Of a stretch of 64,000 nucleotides of DNA, positions 8,956-17,511 are shown in pieces; positions within the stretch are counted from its first letter, which is position 1; the number at the start of each line of letters is the position of its first letter. The stretch comes from Bacteroides propionicigenes (GTDB lineage Bacteria; Bacteroidota; Bacteroidia; Bacteroidales; Bacteroidaceae), in NCBI RefSeq assembly GCF_018390535.1, contig NZ_JAHBBW010000001.1, positions 496,001 through 560,000 of the forward strand. The letters are read 5' to 3'. Position numbers and translations under genes: made by a program. The notes under the pieces were generated by a model. The model did no database searches. It saw only the letters and a program-made list of their open reading frames with translations, and was not told the origin of the DNA.

Positions 8956-9894
8956 TCACATTTCATACTTCTTCCCCTGATATGCATCAAGTTCTTTCAT
9001 TCTTTTTTGAACCCGATGGTTAAATTCATAATTTTTCAGTCCCCAGTCGGGTGCGATAAGCAAATCTTTAGGAGATTGCGAGACAAAACGCTCCAAGACA
9101 ATATCCGGACGAAGATGTTCCACATAATCTACCACAAGTTCAATATATTCCTCTACGCCGAAGAGATGGAAATCTTCAGGACTCCGTTCATATTCCAAAG
9201 CCATACGGGTGCCGCGTATCAATTGTAACTGATGCATTTTCAGCGTAGTAATCGGCAAACCTGACAAATCTTGCGCCTGCGCCACGATGCTTTGGTGAGT
9301 CTCACCCGGTAGCCCCAAAATTATATGTCCGCCGGTCAATATGCCGCAAGCCGCCGTCCTTTCCACTGCATCAACAGTGGTTTGAAAAGTATGTCCGCGG
9401 TTAATGCGGCGAAGCGTTTCGTCACAAGTGCTTTCGATGCCGTATTCCACCAAAAGAAAAGTATGCTTATTGATACTTTCCAAATACCGGAGCAGGTCAT
9501 CGGGCATACAATCCGGACGGGTACCGATTACCAGTCCCACTACCCCATCTACCGACAACGCTTCTTCATACTTTCGCTTCAAAGATTCCAATTCGCCATA
9601 GGTATTGGTATAGGCTTGAAAATAGGCAAGATACTTCATTTCCGGATACTTATGGGCAAAGAAATGCTTCCCCTCTTCCAATTGCCGGGTGATGGATTTT
9701 TCGGTACGGCAATAATCCGGGTTAAAAGTCTGGTTATTGCAATAGGTACAGCCGCCATACCCTTTGTTCCCGTCACGATTGGGACAGGTAAAACCGGCAT
9801 TCAACGAAATTTTCTGTACCTTATATGGAAAATAACGTTTCAAAAACAGAGGAAATTCATTATAAAGGGGTGTCACATTCATCGGTTTTTTCAT
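8956..9894 (-). CDS. YhcC/TIGR01212-family radical SAM protein
   Basis: A 312-residue radical SAM protein. The [4Fe-4S] cysteines lie in FTCPNRDGNKGYGGCTYCNN, the long-spaced Cys motif of the TIGR01212/YhcC family, with GGHIILGLPGET as a glycine-rich SAM-binding strand. The family belongs to the Elp3-like radical SAM group. Its reaction is not well established, and a nucleic-acid modification has been suggested. The start ATG at 9894 matches the family N-terminus (short lead, then LYNEFPLFLKRYFPYKVQKI). It is divergent from the MFS carrier gene, and both have clear -7 boxes. Confidence 0.85.
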   Translation of the reverse strand: MKKPMNVTPLYNEFPLFLKRYFPYKVQKISLNAGFTCPNRDGNKGYGGCTYCNNQTFNPDYCRTEKSITRQLEEGKHFFAHKYPEMKYLAYFQAYTNTYGELESLKRKYEEALSVDGVVGLVIGTRPDCMPDDLLRYLESINKHTFLLVEYGIESTCDETLRRINRGHTFQTTVDAVERTAACGILTGGHIILGLPGETHQSIVAQAQDLSGLPITTLKMHQLQLIRGTRMALEYERSPEDFHLFGVEEYIELVVDYVEHLRPDIVLERFVSQSPKDLLIAPDWGLKNYEFNHRVQKRMKELDAYQGKKYEM

Positions 9895-9901
9895 TTAGAA
9901 G

Positions 9902-9999
9902 CAAAAATAAGTTTTTTTCTTCGTAATAAGAAATATTCATTTCATTCCCTTCGAAGTAAAGGGTTCTTATTGGAAAACTAAAATAAATTCATAGCTTTG
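9902..9999. promoter_or_regulatory. Divergent promoters between the YhcC-like and MFS genes
   Basis: Minus strand: TATTTTTG at 9909-9902, only 8 bases from the YhcC-like ATG, so that leader is very short. Plus strand: TAGCTTTG at 9992-9999, for the MFS gene, 33 bases before its ATG. Confidence 0.5.
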
Positions 10000-10031
10000 C
10001 ATACAACCTTTATCAATTAACCTCTAAGAGT

Positions 10032-11189
10032 ATGAGTAACAGTTATCACAAAAACCTTGTATTTACTGCTGCATGCATCGGGATGTGTTTCTTCGGCGTT
10101 TCAATGATTACATTAGGTTCGGTCTTACCCGCCCTCGTATCCAAATTGGGGTTGAGCGGATTGCAAGCAACATCGTTAGTAACTTTCCTGCCTTTGGGCA
10201 TGCTGATAGGCTCTGTAATTTTCGGTCCCATTGTCGACCGCTTCGGACATAAAGCCTTGCTTGTGCCCGGATGCATCATTGTGCTGCTGGGCGTGGAGGG
10301 TTTGATATTCTTCAGGAGTGTTCCGCTCCTTCAGGTCTCCATAGTGGGCATAGGTTTGGGAGGCGGCATCCTCAACGGAGAAACCAATGCGCTGGTGTCC
10401 GACATCTCAGGTGAATCGGAAAAAGGTTCGCGACTCAGCTTTTTGGGAATGTTCTACGGTTTGGGAGCATTAGGCATACCAAGCCTTTTGGGTATTTTAT
10501 CAGAATATTACTCTTTTGAAACTATCCTGCAAGGCATAGGCCTTATCATGCTGGCAGGAATACTGTTCTGCATCCCGGTACGCTTTCCCACTCCCAAGCA
10601 GGCGCAAGGTTTTCCGGTAAAAGAGGGATTGGGACTGTTAAAAGAAAGCGCCTTACTGCTACTCAGCCTTGTCCTTTTCTTCCAAAGCGGAATTGAAGGA
10701 GTGTGCAATAACTGGTCTACAAGCTATTTGGGGAGGATGACTGACATTCCCGCCAACAGAGCACTGATTGTATTGACCTGCATGGTTGCGGGACTTACCA
10801 TAGCACGTATGCTGCAAATCGTGATTTTCAAGAAAGTACAACCTGCAAAAGTATTGCCTTACAGCCTTATACTCACGGCAATAGGCTTCGGACTGTTGAC
10901 CGCATCCCCGGGATTCCTGCGGGCTGCAACAGGCATGGTTTTGATAGGAATGGGGCTGTCACCCACTTACCCCGTCATACTCAGCATACTGGGCACACGC
11001 TATCCGGCACTGTCCGGCACGGCTTTCAGCATAGCGCTTGCCATAGCACTTGTAGGGCAGACTTGCATGAACGGACTGATGGGCATGATTTCCGTATACG
11101 ACAATGGCATAGCACTTTATCCTTATATGATGATAGGCTCGCTCGTAGTCATGCTTATCATCTTCCTGCGTGTTCCCCGCAAACGATAA
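10032..11189 (+). CDS. Major facilitator superfamily transporter
   Basis: A 385-residue inner-membrane protein with about 12 hydrophobic segments. It has the MFS motif A between helices 2 and 3 (GPIVDRFGHKALLV) and Gly-rich helices (GIGLGGGILNGETNALVSDI). The NGETNALVSD stretch and overall layout recall sugar-type MFS carriers of the FucP/FHS kind in Bacteroidetes, but the substrate cannot be told. It starts with an ATG after a TAGCTTTG promoter box and is followed after 78 bases by the peptidase gene, which has its own promoter. Confidence 0.8.
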   Translation: MSNSYHKNLVFTAACIGMCFFGVSMITLGSVLPALVSKLGLSGLQATSLVTFLPLGMLIGSVIFGPIVDRFGHKALLVPGCIIVLLGVEGLIFFRSVPLLQVSIVGIGLGGGILNGETNALVSDISGESEKGSRLSFLGMFYGLGALGIPSLLGILSEYYSFETILQGIGLIMLAGILFCIPVRFPTPKQAQGFPVKEGLGLLKESALLLLSLVLFFQSGIEGVCNNWSTSYLGRMTDIPANRALIVLTCMVAGLTIARMLQIVIFKKVQPAKVLPYSLILTAIGFGLLTASPGFLRAATGMVLIGMGLSPTYPVILSILGTRYPALSGTAFSIALAIALVGQTCMNGLMGMISVYDNGIALYPYMMIGSLVVMLIIFLRVPRKR

Positions 11190-11235
11190 AAGGGAAATTA
11201 TCATTTATTAATTAGATTAGATTTCCGCTTTATCG

Positions 11236-11243
11236 TATATTTG
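11236..11243 (+). promoter_or_regulatory. -7 promoter box of the DPP IV-type peptidase gene
   Basis: TATATTTG matches TAnnTTTG and lies 24 bases before the ATG at 11268. Confidence 0.5.
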
Positions 11244-11267
11244 TACCCAATAACCGAATTAAGAGAT

Positions 11268-13487
11268 ATGAAAAAGATAAGTTTTGCACTTCTTTTCTGC
11301 CTTTATACGCTGGCAAGTTTTGCCCAAAGCGGCAAACCACTCGATTTAAAAGAAATTGTATCCGGAGAGTTTACCCCTCAAAGTATTTCAGGCGTAATCC
11401 CTATTCCGGGAGATGGAGAGCACTATTCGCAAATGAATGCGGACAAGACGCAAATCATCAAATACTCTTTCAAAACAGGCAAACCGGTGGAAGTATTGTT
11501 CGATGCCGCCACCGCCCGCGAATGCCCGTTTAAGAAGTTCGACAGCTACAGCTTTGCTCCGGACGGCAGCAAGCTGCTTATCGCAACGGAAACGACTCCT
11601 ATCTACCGTCATTCTTATACGGCAGTACATTATATATATAGCCTGAAACGAAATCTGGACGGTAAGATAAACAATGTAGTAGAGAAACTGTCCGACGGCG
11701 GACCGCAACAGGTGCCGGTCTTTTCGCCCGACGGATTCCAAGTGGCTTTTGTGCGCGACAATAACATCTTCCTTGTAAAACTCCTCTACGGCAACAGCGA
11801 AAGCCAAGTGACCGAAGACGGCAAACGCAATGAAGTGCTGAACGGCATCCCCGATTGGGTGTACGAAGAAGAATTCTCTTTTAACCGTGCATTGGAATTC
11901 AGCCCCGACAGCAAGATGTTGGCATTCATCCGTTTTGACGAACGGGAAGTTCCGTCTTATACTTTCCCGGTATTTGCGGGAGAAGCGCCCCATATCGCTC
12001 CTTATGAAAAATATCCGGGTGAGTATACCTATAAATATCCCAAGACGGGTGAAAAGAACTCAAAAGTATCTGTACATACGTTTGACATCAAGTCTAAAGT
12101 AACCCGTAAAATCAATCTTCCGTTGGAAGAAGGAGGATATATTCCCCGCATCCGTTTTACGCAAGACCCGAACAAGCTTGCCATCATGACGCTGAACCGC
12201 CACCAAAACAGGTTCGACCTGTACTTTGCCGATCCTCGCAGCACTGTCTGCAAGCTGGCGGTGCGTGACGAAAGCGATACGTATATCCGCGAGAATGTAT
12301 TCGACAACATCATCTTTTATCCGGAAAACTTCAGCTTTGTAAGCGAAAAAAGCGGATATAACCACTTGTACTGGTACAGCATAGCCGGGAACCTCATCAA
12401 GCAAGTCACCTCCGGTTCCTATGAGATACAGGACTTCTTGGGCTATGCCCCCGAAGACGGCAGCTTCTATTACAGCAGCAATGAAGAAAGCCCGCTACGT
12501 AGCGCTATCTACAAAATAGACCGTAAGGGAAAAAAGACTAAATTATCATCACAGACCGGCACAAACAGTGCGCAGTTCAGTACAGATATGAAGTATTTCA
12601 TGAACCGTTACTCCAATCTGGACACTCCGACTGTCATTACCCTGAATGACAATACCGGCAAGACACTTACCACGCTCGTAGACAATGCCGCCTTAAAACA
12701 AAAGCTAAGAGGATATGATATGCCGAAAAAAGAATTTTTCTCTTTCCAAACCTCCGACGGCGCTACCCTGAATGGCTGGATGATGAAACCGACAAACTTC
12801 TCCTCCGGCAAGAAGTATCCGGTTCTGATGTATCAATACAGCGGTCCGGGTTCACAACAGGTCCTTGACAAGTTCGGCATAAGCTGGGAAACCTATATGG
12901 CATCACAAGGTTATGTCGTGGTGTGTGTAGACGGACGCGGAACAGGCGGACGCGGTGCGGAGTTCGCCAAAGGCACTTATCTGAATCTCGGCATCAAAGA
13001 AGCCAAAGACCAAGTGGAAACCGCCCTGTATTTAGGACGCCAGCCCTACGTGGACAAAGAGCGTATCGGCATCTGGGGCTGGAGCTATGGCGGATATATG
13101 ACTATTATGAGCATGAGCGAAGGAACTCCTGTGTTCAAGGCAGGTGTTGCCGTTGCCCCTGTCACCGACTGGAACTATTACGATACCGTATACGGTGAAC
13201 GCTTCATGCGTACCCCGAAAGAGAATGCCGAAGGTTATAAAGCCTCATCCGCCTTTACCCGTGCCAACAATTTGCATGGCAATCTGTTATTGGTACATGG
13301 CATGGCCGATGATAATGTCCATTTCCAGAATTGTGCGGAATATGCCGAACATCTCGTACAGCTTGGCAAGCAGTTTGATATGCAGGTTTACACCAACCGC
13401 AACCATAGTATATTCGGTGGTAATACCCGCTTGCACCTGTATACCAAATTGACGAATTTCTTTAATCGGGAGTTGAAAAATAAATGA
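11268..13487 (+). CDS. S9 family prolyl (di/tri)peptidyl peptidase, DPP IV type
   Basis: A 739-residue secreted or periplasmic serine peptidase. Its signal peptide is MKKISFALLFCLYTLASFAQ. A beta-propeller region (repeats such as FSPDGFQVAFVRDNNIF and FSPDSKMLAFIRFDE) precedes an alpha/beta-hydrolase domain from ~500. The catalytic triad is visible: Ser606 in GWSYGG, Asp in ADDNV (680-684) and His713 in NRNHS. The propeller DWVYEEEFSF motif matches the Glu-Glu pair that anchors the peptide N-terminus in DPP IV. Such enzymes remove X-Pro dipeptides or tripeptides from imported peptides. The stop overlaps the lipA start by 4 bases. Confidence 0.92.
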   Translation: MKKISFALLFCLYTLASFAQSGKPLDLKEIVSGEFTPQSISGVIPIPGDGEHYSQMNADKTQIIKYSFKTGKPVEVLFDAATARECPFKKFDSYSFAPDGSKLLIATETTPIYRHSYTAVHYIYSLKRNLDGKINNVVEKLSDGGPQQVPVFSPDGFQVAFVRDNNIFLVKLLYGNSESQVTEDGKRNEVLNGIPDWVYEEEFSFNRALEFSPDSKMLAFIRFDEREVPSYTFPVFAGEAPHIAPYEKYPGEYTYKYPKTGEKNSKVSVHTFDIKSKVTRKINLPLEEGGYIPRIRFTQDPNKLAIMTLNRHQNRFDLYFADPRSTVCKLAVRDESDTYIRENVFDNIIFYPENFSFVSEKSGYNHLYWYSIAGNLIKQVTSGSYEIQDFLGYAPEDGSFYYSSNEESPLRSAIYKIDRKGKKTKLSSQTGTNSAQFSTDMKYFMNRYSNLDTPTVITLNDNTGKTLTTLVDNAALKQKLRGYDMPKKEFFSFQTSDGATLNGWMMKPTNFSSGKKYPVLMYQYSGPGSQQVLDKFGISWETYMASQGYVVVCVDGRGTGGRGAEFAKGTYLNLGIKEAKDQVETALYLGRQPYVDKERIGIWGWSYGGYMTIMSMSEGTPVFKAGVAVAPVTDWNYYDTVYGERFMRTPKENAEGYKASSAFTRANNLHGNLLLVHGMADDNVHFQNCAEYAEHLVQLGKQFDMQVYTNRNHSIFGGNTRLHLYTKLTNFFNRELKNK

Positions 13488-14353
13488 GCGAAAGAATACG
13501 CAAGCCGGAATGGCTCAAAATAAGTATCGGCGCCAACGAACGTTACACCGAGACAAAACGTATTGTAGAATCCCACTGCCTGCACACTATCTGCAGTAGC
13601 GGGCGTTGTCCTAATATGGGAGAATGTTGGGGAAGGGGTACAGCCACCTTCATGATAGGCGGAGACATCTGTACCCGTTGCTGCAAATTCTGTAATACGC
13701 AAACAGGCAAGCCTATGCCTCTCGATCCGCAAGAGCCGGTACACGTAGCCGAGTCCATCGCCTTAATGAAACTCTCGCACGCCGTGGTCACCTCTGTGGA
13801 CAGGGATGATTTGCCTGACCTCGGCGCTGCCCATTGGGCGCAAACCATCCTTGAAATCAAACGCCTCAATCCGGAGACAACCGTCGAAGTATTGATACCC
13901 GACTTTCAAGGCAGAAAGGAACTGGTGAACATGGTTATTGCAGCCCGACCGGACATTATCTCCCACAATATGGAGACAGTGAAACGCATCAGCCCGTTGG
14001 TACGAAGTGCAGCCCGCTACGAAACCAGTCTCGAAGTACTGCGACAAATATCCGCAAGCGGTACTACCACCAAATCCGGTATCATGGTCGGTCTTGGAGA
14101 AACTCCGGACGAAGTGGAGGAATTAATGGACGACCTGCGCAATGCGGGCTGCCATATTCTCACTATCGGACAATACCTGCAACCTACACATAAACATTAT
14201 GCGGTAGCCGAATACGTTACCCCCGCCCAATTCGCCGCTTACAAAGAACTCGGATTAAAGAAAGGATTCACTCAAGTAGAAAGTGCACCATTAGTACGCT
14301 CCTCCTATCATGCAGAAAAATCAACCCAATATTTACAAAAAAGGATGAAATAA
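13484..14353 (+). CDS. lipA: Lipoyl synthase
   Basis: A 289-residue radical SAM enzyme that inserts two sulfurs into protein-bound octanoyl groups to make lipoyl cofactors. Both cluster motifs are present: the auxiliary-cluster cysteines CSSGRCPNMGEC and the radical SAM CxxxCxxC as CTRCCKFC. The family TSVDRDDLPDLGA, ETVEVLIPDFQG and C-terminal SSYHAEK (with the cluster-ligating Ser) are also seen. The ATG overlaps the peptidase stop by 4 bases, so it is translationally coupled to an unrelated secreted peptidase. Confidence 0.96.
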   Translation: MSERIRKPEWLKISIGANERYTETKRIVESHCLHTICSSGRCPNMGECWGRGTATFMIGGDICTRCCKFCNTQTGKPMPLDPQEPVHVAESIALMKLSHAVVTSVDRDDLPDLGAAHWAQTILEIKRLNPETTVEVLIPDFQGRKELVNMVIAARPDIISHNMETVKRISPLVRSAARYETSLEVLRQISASGTTTKSGIMVGLGETPDEVEELMDDLRNAGCHILTIGQYLQPTHKHYAVAEYVTPAQFAAYKELGLKKGFTQVESAPLVRSSYHAEKSTQYLQKRMK

Positions 14354-14407
14354 AGAACATTTTATACAAGCCGTTTGTTAAAAAGGAAACGGCAAAATAG
14401 CGTAGTA

Positions 14408-15526
14408 ATGGGCAAGCAAAGAGTTCTATCATCCAAGTTTAATATGTCTCTGGGATATATCCCCGTCATTATATCCATTATATTATGTGAGTTCATAATG
14501 CAAGACATAGCCATCTATATCGGTACAGGTGTAGGGGTGCTATCCAGTATCTATATGTCACAACGCAAAGGCTCGCATATCCCTCAAATCATACTATACT
14601 GCACGACAGGAATGTTACTGTTACTGACAATAACATCACTTTTCGCCACCGACTATTGTCCGAAAGCGATGTTTCCGTTCACCTTGGAAATTAGCGCCAT
14701 CATTCCACCGCTTATCATCTTCTTGAACAGGAGGCGTTTCCTGAATTACCACGAAGCACAGACCCATAAGTGCTGTAAACAGTTCTTTGCACAAGGAGCC
14801 GAAGCCGCAATAGTATCCGCCCGCGTGCTGCTGCTAATCGGGTTCTTTCATTTTCTAATCATATCACTTGCCATATTGTTCGGTCACCCGCTAAGTGACA
14901 CGTTGCGCCATTTTTTATTCCGCATCCTCCCACCCTGCGTATTTATACTGAGCATCTTGTTCAACCAGTTCGGCATCTACTATTTCAATAAGGTGATGAA
15001 ACACACCGTATTCGTCCCCATAGTGACTAAAAAAGGAGATGTCATAGGAAAAGCAATAGCATCGGAGGCCATCAACCGAAAAAATGATTATATCAATCCT
15101 GTTATCCGCATCACCGTAGCATCACATGGCATGCTATTCTTATTACCACGTCCTCAATGCAGTATACTCGACAAAGGAAAAACGGATATATTAATGGAAA
15201 GCTACTTATTATATGGTGAGACCTTAGAGCAAGGCGTAAAACGTGTATTGCTGAAAACACTACCGACAGCTCCTCTGCAAAACCTGCATTTCAACTTTAC
15301 ATATCACTTTGAGAATGAAGTAACCAACCGTCTGATTTATCTATTCACTCTTGATTTGGATGATGATTCCATCTTATGCAATAAAAAGTTTAAAGGCGGA
15401 AAGCTTTGGACATTCCAACAAATAGAACATAATCTTCATCGAAACTTCTTCAGCAGTTGCTTCGAGTCTGAATACGAACATATAAAAGAGATTATTTATA
15501 CAAGAGAAAAATACAAGGAATCTTAG
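14408..15526 (+). CDS. Membrane protein with degenerate Nudix-like C-terminal domain
   Basis: A 372-residue protein I cannot assign to a characterised family. Residues ~10-185 hold about six hydrophobic segments (for example GYIPVIISIILCEFIM, MLLLLTITSLF, VLLLIGFFHFLIISLAILF). The last ~180 residues are soluble and look like a Nudix fold: a strand VFVPIVTKKGDVIGKA, then LLYGETLEQGVKRVLLKTL where a Nudix box would be. The box lacks the REUXEE glutamates, so hydrolysis is unlikely. The ATG at 14408 is chosen; a TTG at 14375 would add 11 residues. It follows lipA by 54 bases. The last 35 bases overlap the 3' end of the convergent methyltransferase gene. Confidence 0.6.
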   Translation: MGKQRVLSSKFNMSLGYIPVIISIILCEFIMQDIAIYIGTGVGVLSSIYMSQRKGSHIPQIILYCTTGMLLLLTITSLFATDYCPKAMFPFTLEISAIIPPLIIFLNRRRFLNYHEAQTHKCCKQFFAQGAEAAIVSARVLLLIGFFHFLIISLAILFGHPLSDTLRHFLFRILPPCVFILSILFNQFGIYYFNKVMKHTVFVPIVTKKGDVIGKAIASEAINRKNDYINPVIRITVASHGMLFLLPRPQCSILDKGKTDILMESYLLYGETLEQGVKRVLLKTLPTAPLQNLHFNFTYHFENEVTNRLIYLFTLDLDDDSILCNKKFKGGKLWTFQQIEHNLHRNFFSSCFESEYEHIKEIIYTREKYKES

Positions 15527-16196
15527 ATAAATCGGGAACTTTTCCCTGCCATTCCTTCACTGTTTTAGTTTTGATATATTCCCTTTCACACGTAATATCG
15601 GCAGCGATACAGAGTTTGGTTTGGGGACGGCAGTTATGCAAAATATCCTCTATCATCTTATTGTTGCGGTAAGGAGTTTCTATGAAAAGCTGAGTTTGAT
15701 GTTCGTTGTACACACGTTGTTCCAATGCCTTCAGCTTCTTAGCACGTTCTCCGGGTTCAATCGGCAGATAGCCGTGAAAGGCAAAGCTTTGTCCGTTGAA
15801 ACCTGAGCCCATGACCGACAATATAATTGAAGAAGGACCTACCAAAGGAATAACCCGCAGATTCTTACGTTGTGCCATCGCCACTACATCCGCTCCCGGG
15901 TCGGCAACAGCCGGACATCCGGCCTCAGAAATCACCCCCATCGAATTGCCGGCTTCAAGAGGCTTCAAATATCCGGAAATATCTTCCGGTGATGTATGCT
16001 TATTAAGCGTATAGAATGTAAGCGAATCGATATCTATTTCCCTATCTACCTTTTTCAGAAAACGACGTGCCGAACGTACATCCTCCACTATAAAATGCCG
16101 GATAGTCAAAATCACTTCTTTGTTATAAGAAGGTAGTACTGTTTCAACCGGAGTATCGCCCAAAGTAACAGGTAATAAATAAAGAGCTGTTTCCAT
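15492..16196 (-). CDS. RsmI-like SAM-dependent methyltransferase (tetrapyrrole methylase fold)
   Basis: A 234-residue protein starting METALYLLPVTLGDTPVE. It has the tetrapyrrole-methylase features: SEAGCPAVADPGADVVAMAQ (SAM-binding glycines), VIPLVGPSSIILSVMGSGFNGQSFAFHGYLP and FIETPYRNNKMIEDIL. RsmI methylates the 2'-OH of C1402 in 16S rRNA. This shorter form, which lacks part of the RsmI C-terminus, is common in Bacteroidetes, so the target is inferred. The ATG at 16196 was chosen because the upstream extension is low-complexity. Its C-terminal codons overlap the convergent membrane protein gene by 35 bases. Confidence 0.82.
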   Translation of the reverse strand: METALYLLPVTLGDTPVETVLPSYNKEVILTIRHFIVEDVRSARRFLKKVDREIDIDSLTFYTLNKHTSPEDISGYLKPLEAGNSMGVISEAGCPAVADPGADVVAMAQRKNLRVIPLVGPSSIILSVMGSGFNGQSFAFHGYLPIEPGERAKKLKALEQRVYNEHQTQLFIETPYRNNKMIEDILHNCRPQTKLCIAADITCEREYIKTKTVKEWQGKVPDLSKIPCIFLLYK

Positions 16197-16199
16197 GTA

Positions 16200-16308
16200 A
16201 AAAAAGTGATAGAATGGAAGAGTGAGAAAGTAATAGAGTGATAGGGTGTAAAATGTTGGAAATATCCTGCCATCACTTACCACCTTATCACCCTAACACC
16301 TTTGTTTC
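16200..16308. repeat. Degenerate GTGATAG/AGGGTG repeats between fabI and the RsmI-like gene
   Basis: The 109-bp gap holds repeated short words (GTGATAG, AGAGTGA, GATAGGGTG on the plus strand) and, toward fabI, the same words on the minus strand (TTAGGGTGATAAGG). The opposed TAGGGTG/CACCCTA words at about 16240 and 16292 can pair. No coding potential is seen. Role unknown; possibly a hairpin in the fabI 3' region. Confidence 0.4.
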
Positions 16309-16310
16309 TC

Positions 16311-17168
16311 TTATCCGTAGATTATATTTCCGTTTTCGTCCTTATATTCATCCAGACCTTTCTCATAAGTGGCCATAGCACGCAAACTCATACCTACGCT
16401 GGAGAAACCTCCGTCGTGGAACAGATTCTGCATGGTGACTTTACGGGTCAGGTCGGAGAACATTACGATACAGTAATCTGCACATTCATCAGCCGAAGCA
16501 TTGCCCAAAGGAGACATACGGTTGGCAAAATCGAACAACTTGTCCATACCCTTTACACCTGAACCGGCAGTAGTCATGGTAGGAGACTGTGAAATGGTGT
16601 TGACACGCACATTGTGTTCGCGTCCGTAGATATAACCGAAGCTGCGGGCGATAGATTCCAACAGTGCTTTTGCATCTGCCATATCGTTGTAACCGTAGAA
16701 CGTACGTTGCGCAGCTACATAACTCAATGCCAAGATAGAACCATATTCGGCAATAGCATTCATCTTCTTGGCAGCCTGTATCATCTTGTGGAAAGAAACA
16801 GCTGAAATATCCAACGTCTTACCCAACATATCATAATCCAGGTCATCATATGTACGTTTTTTGCGTACATTGGGAGACATACCGATAGAATGGAGGACAA
16901 AGTCAACCTGACCGCCCAACACCTCCATGGAACGTTTGAATACATTCTCCAAATCTTCTACACTGGTAGCATCTGCAGCGATAACTTCGCAATTCAGCTT
17001 CTCAGCCAATGCAGAAACTTCACCCATACGCACTGCGACAGGTGTATTGGACAAGGTGATAGTTGCACCTTCTTCTACTGCTTTTTCTGCTACTTTCCAG
17101 GCAATGGACTGCTCATTCAGAGCACCAAAAATAATGCCTCTTTTTCCTTTCAACAAATTGTAACTCAT
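16311..17168 (-). CDS. fabI: Enoyl-[acyl-carrier-protein] reductase (NADH), FabI type
   Basis: A 285-residue short-chain dehydrogenase-fold enzyme that performs the last step of each fatty-acid elongation cycle. The nucleotide-binding start is GKRGIIFGALNEQSIAWKVA, the FabI form of the Gly-rich motif. The catalytic Tyr-x6-Lys is YNDMADAK, and HSIGMSPN and the C-terminal HDGGFSSVGMS (family DGGFSxxG) follow. The true start is MSYNLLKGKRG at 17168; the reading frame extends 18 codons upstream, but the extension contains the promoter box TATCTTTG at 17194-17201. The target family is that of triclosan-type inhibitors. Confidence 0.95.
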   Translation of the reverse strand: MSYNLLKGKRGIIFGALNEQSIAWKVAEKAVEEGATITLSNTPVAVRMGEVSALAEKLNCEVIAADATSVEDLENVFKRSMEVLGGQVDFVLHSIGMSPNVRKKRTYDDLDYDMLGKTLDISAVSFHKMIQAAKKMNAIAEYGSILALSYVAAQRTFYGYNDMADAKALLESIARSFGYIYGREHNVRVNTISQSPTMTTAGSGVKGMDKLFDFANRMSPLGNASADECADYCIVMFSDLTRKVTMQNLFHDGGFSSVGMSLRAMATYEKGLDEYKDENGNIIYG

Positions 17169-17193
17169 ACCTTTTTTAATAAGTTTTGAGCTG

Positions 17194-17201
17194 CAAAGAT
17201 A
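17194..17201 (-). promoter_or_regulatory. -7 promoter box of fabI
   Basis: The minus strand reads TATCTTTG, 25 bases before the fabI ATG. It lies inside the frame extension of fabI, which supports the shorter start at 17168. Confidence 0.55.
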
Positions 17202-17243
17202 GTGCAAAAACCCCGAAAGCACACAAAGAAAAGCCTAAAACCA

Positions 17244-17305
17244 CAAAAAATACACCAAAACCAACAATTAGTACACATCTTTTCAGCTAAAGCCCGATAT
17301 TTTTG
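17244..17305 (+). promoter_or_regulatory. GH28 promoter with paired pectin-locus operator
   Basis: Two 12-mers in direct order, CAAAAAATACAC (17244-17255) and CAATTAGTACAC (17265-17276), are 21 bp apart. The second starts exactly 33 bp before the -7 box TATTTTTG (17298-17305). The same arrangement recurs at five other promoters of this locus. Confidence 0.7.
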
Positions 17306-17311
17306 CAACGT

Positions 17312-17511
17312 AGTAATTAAGAGGTTTTTTCATAATATTTATTTAAGGTTAGAATTAGGTTAACATGAATCATTTATTATTTCTTTCGTAGGCCACTCGC
17401 GAGGGCAGCTTACGAGAGGATAATAAAAAAGGGATGAAAGTCTTTCTGAAAATGCCGCTTAATTCATTAATCACAAATTACAATTCATAATTCATTAATA
17501 TAGTATCACGA
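17312..17511 (+). other. Long untranslated leader of the GH28 gene
   Basis: If transcription starts about 7 bases after the -7 box at 17298-17305, the GH28 leader is about 200 bases. It is A+T-rich except for a short structured block at 17386-17415, with TCGTA/TACGA arms and an inner CTCGCGAG palindrome at 17396-17403. No reading frame longer than a few codons with a plausible start is evident. Could be a regulated leader or simply spacer. Confidence 0.4.

Noticed and set aside
16197-16283. Longer start for the RsmI-like gene
   Set aside because: The extra residues are rich in Tyr/Phe/Leu encoded by a repeat-rich gap, and the family begins at METALYLLPVTLG.
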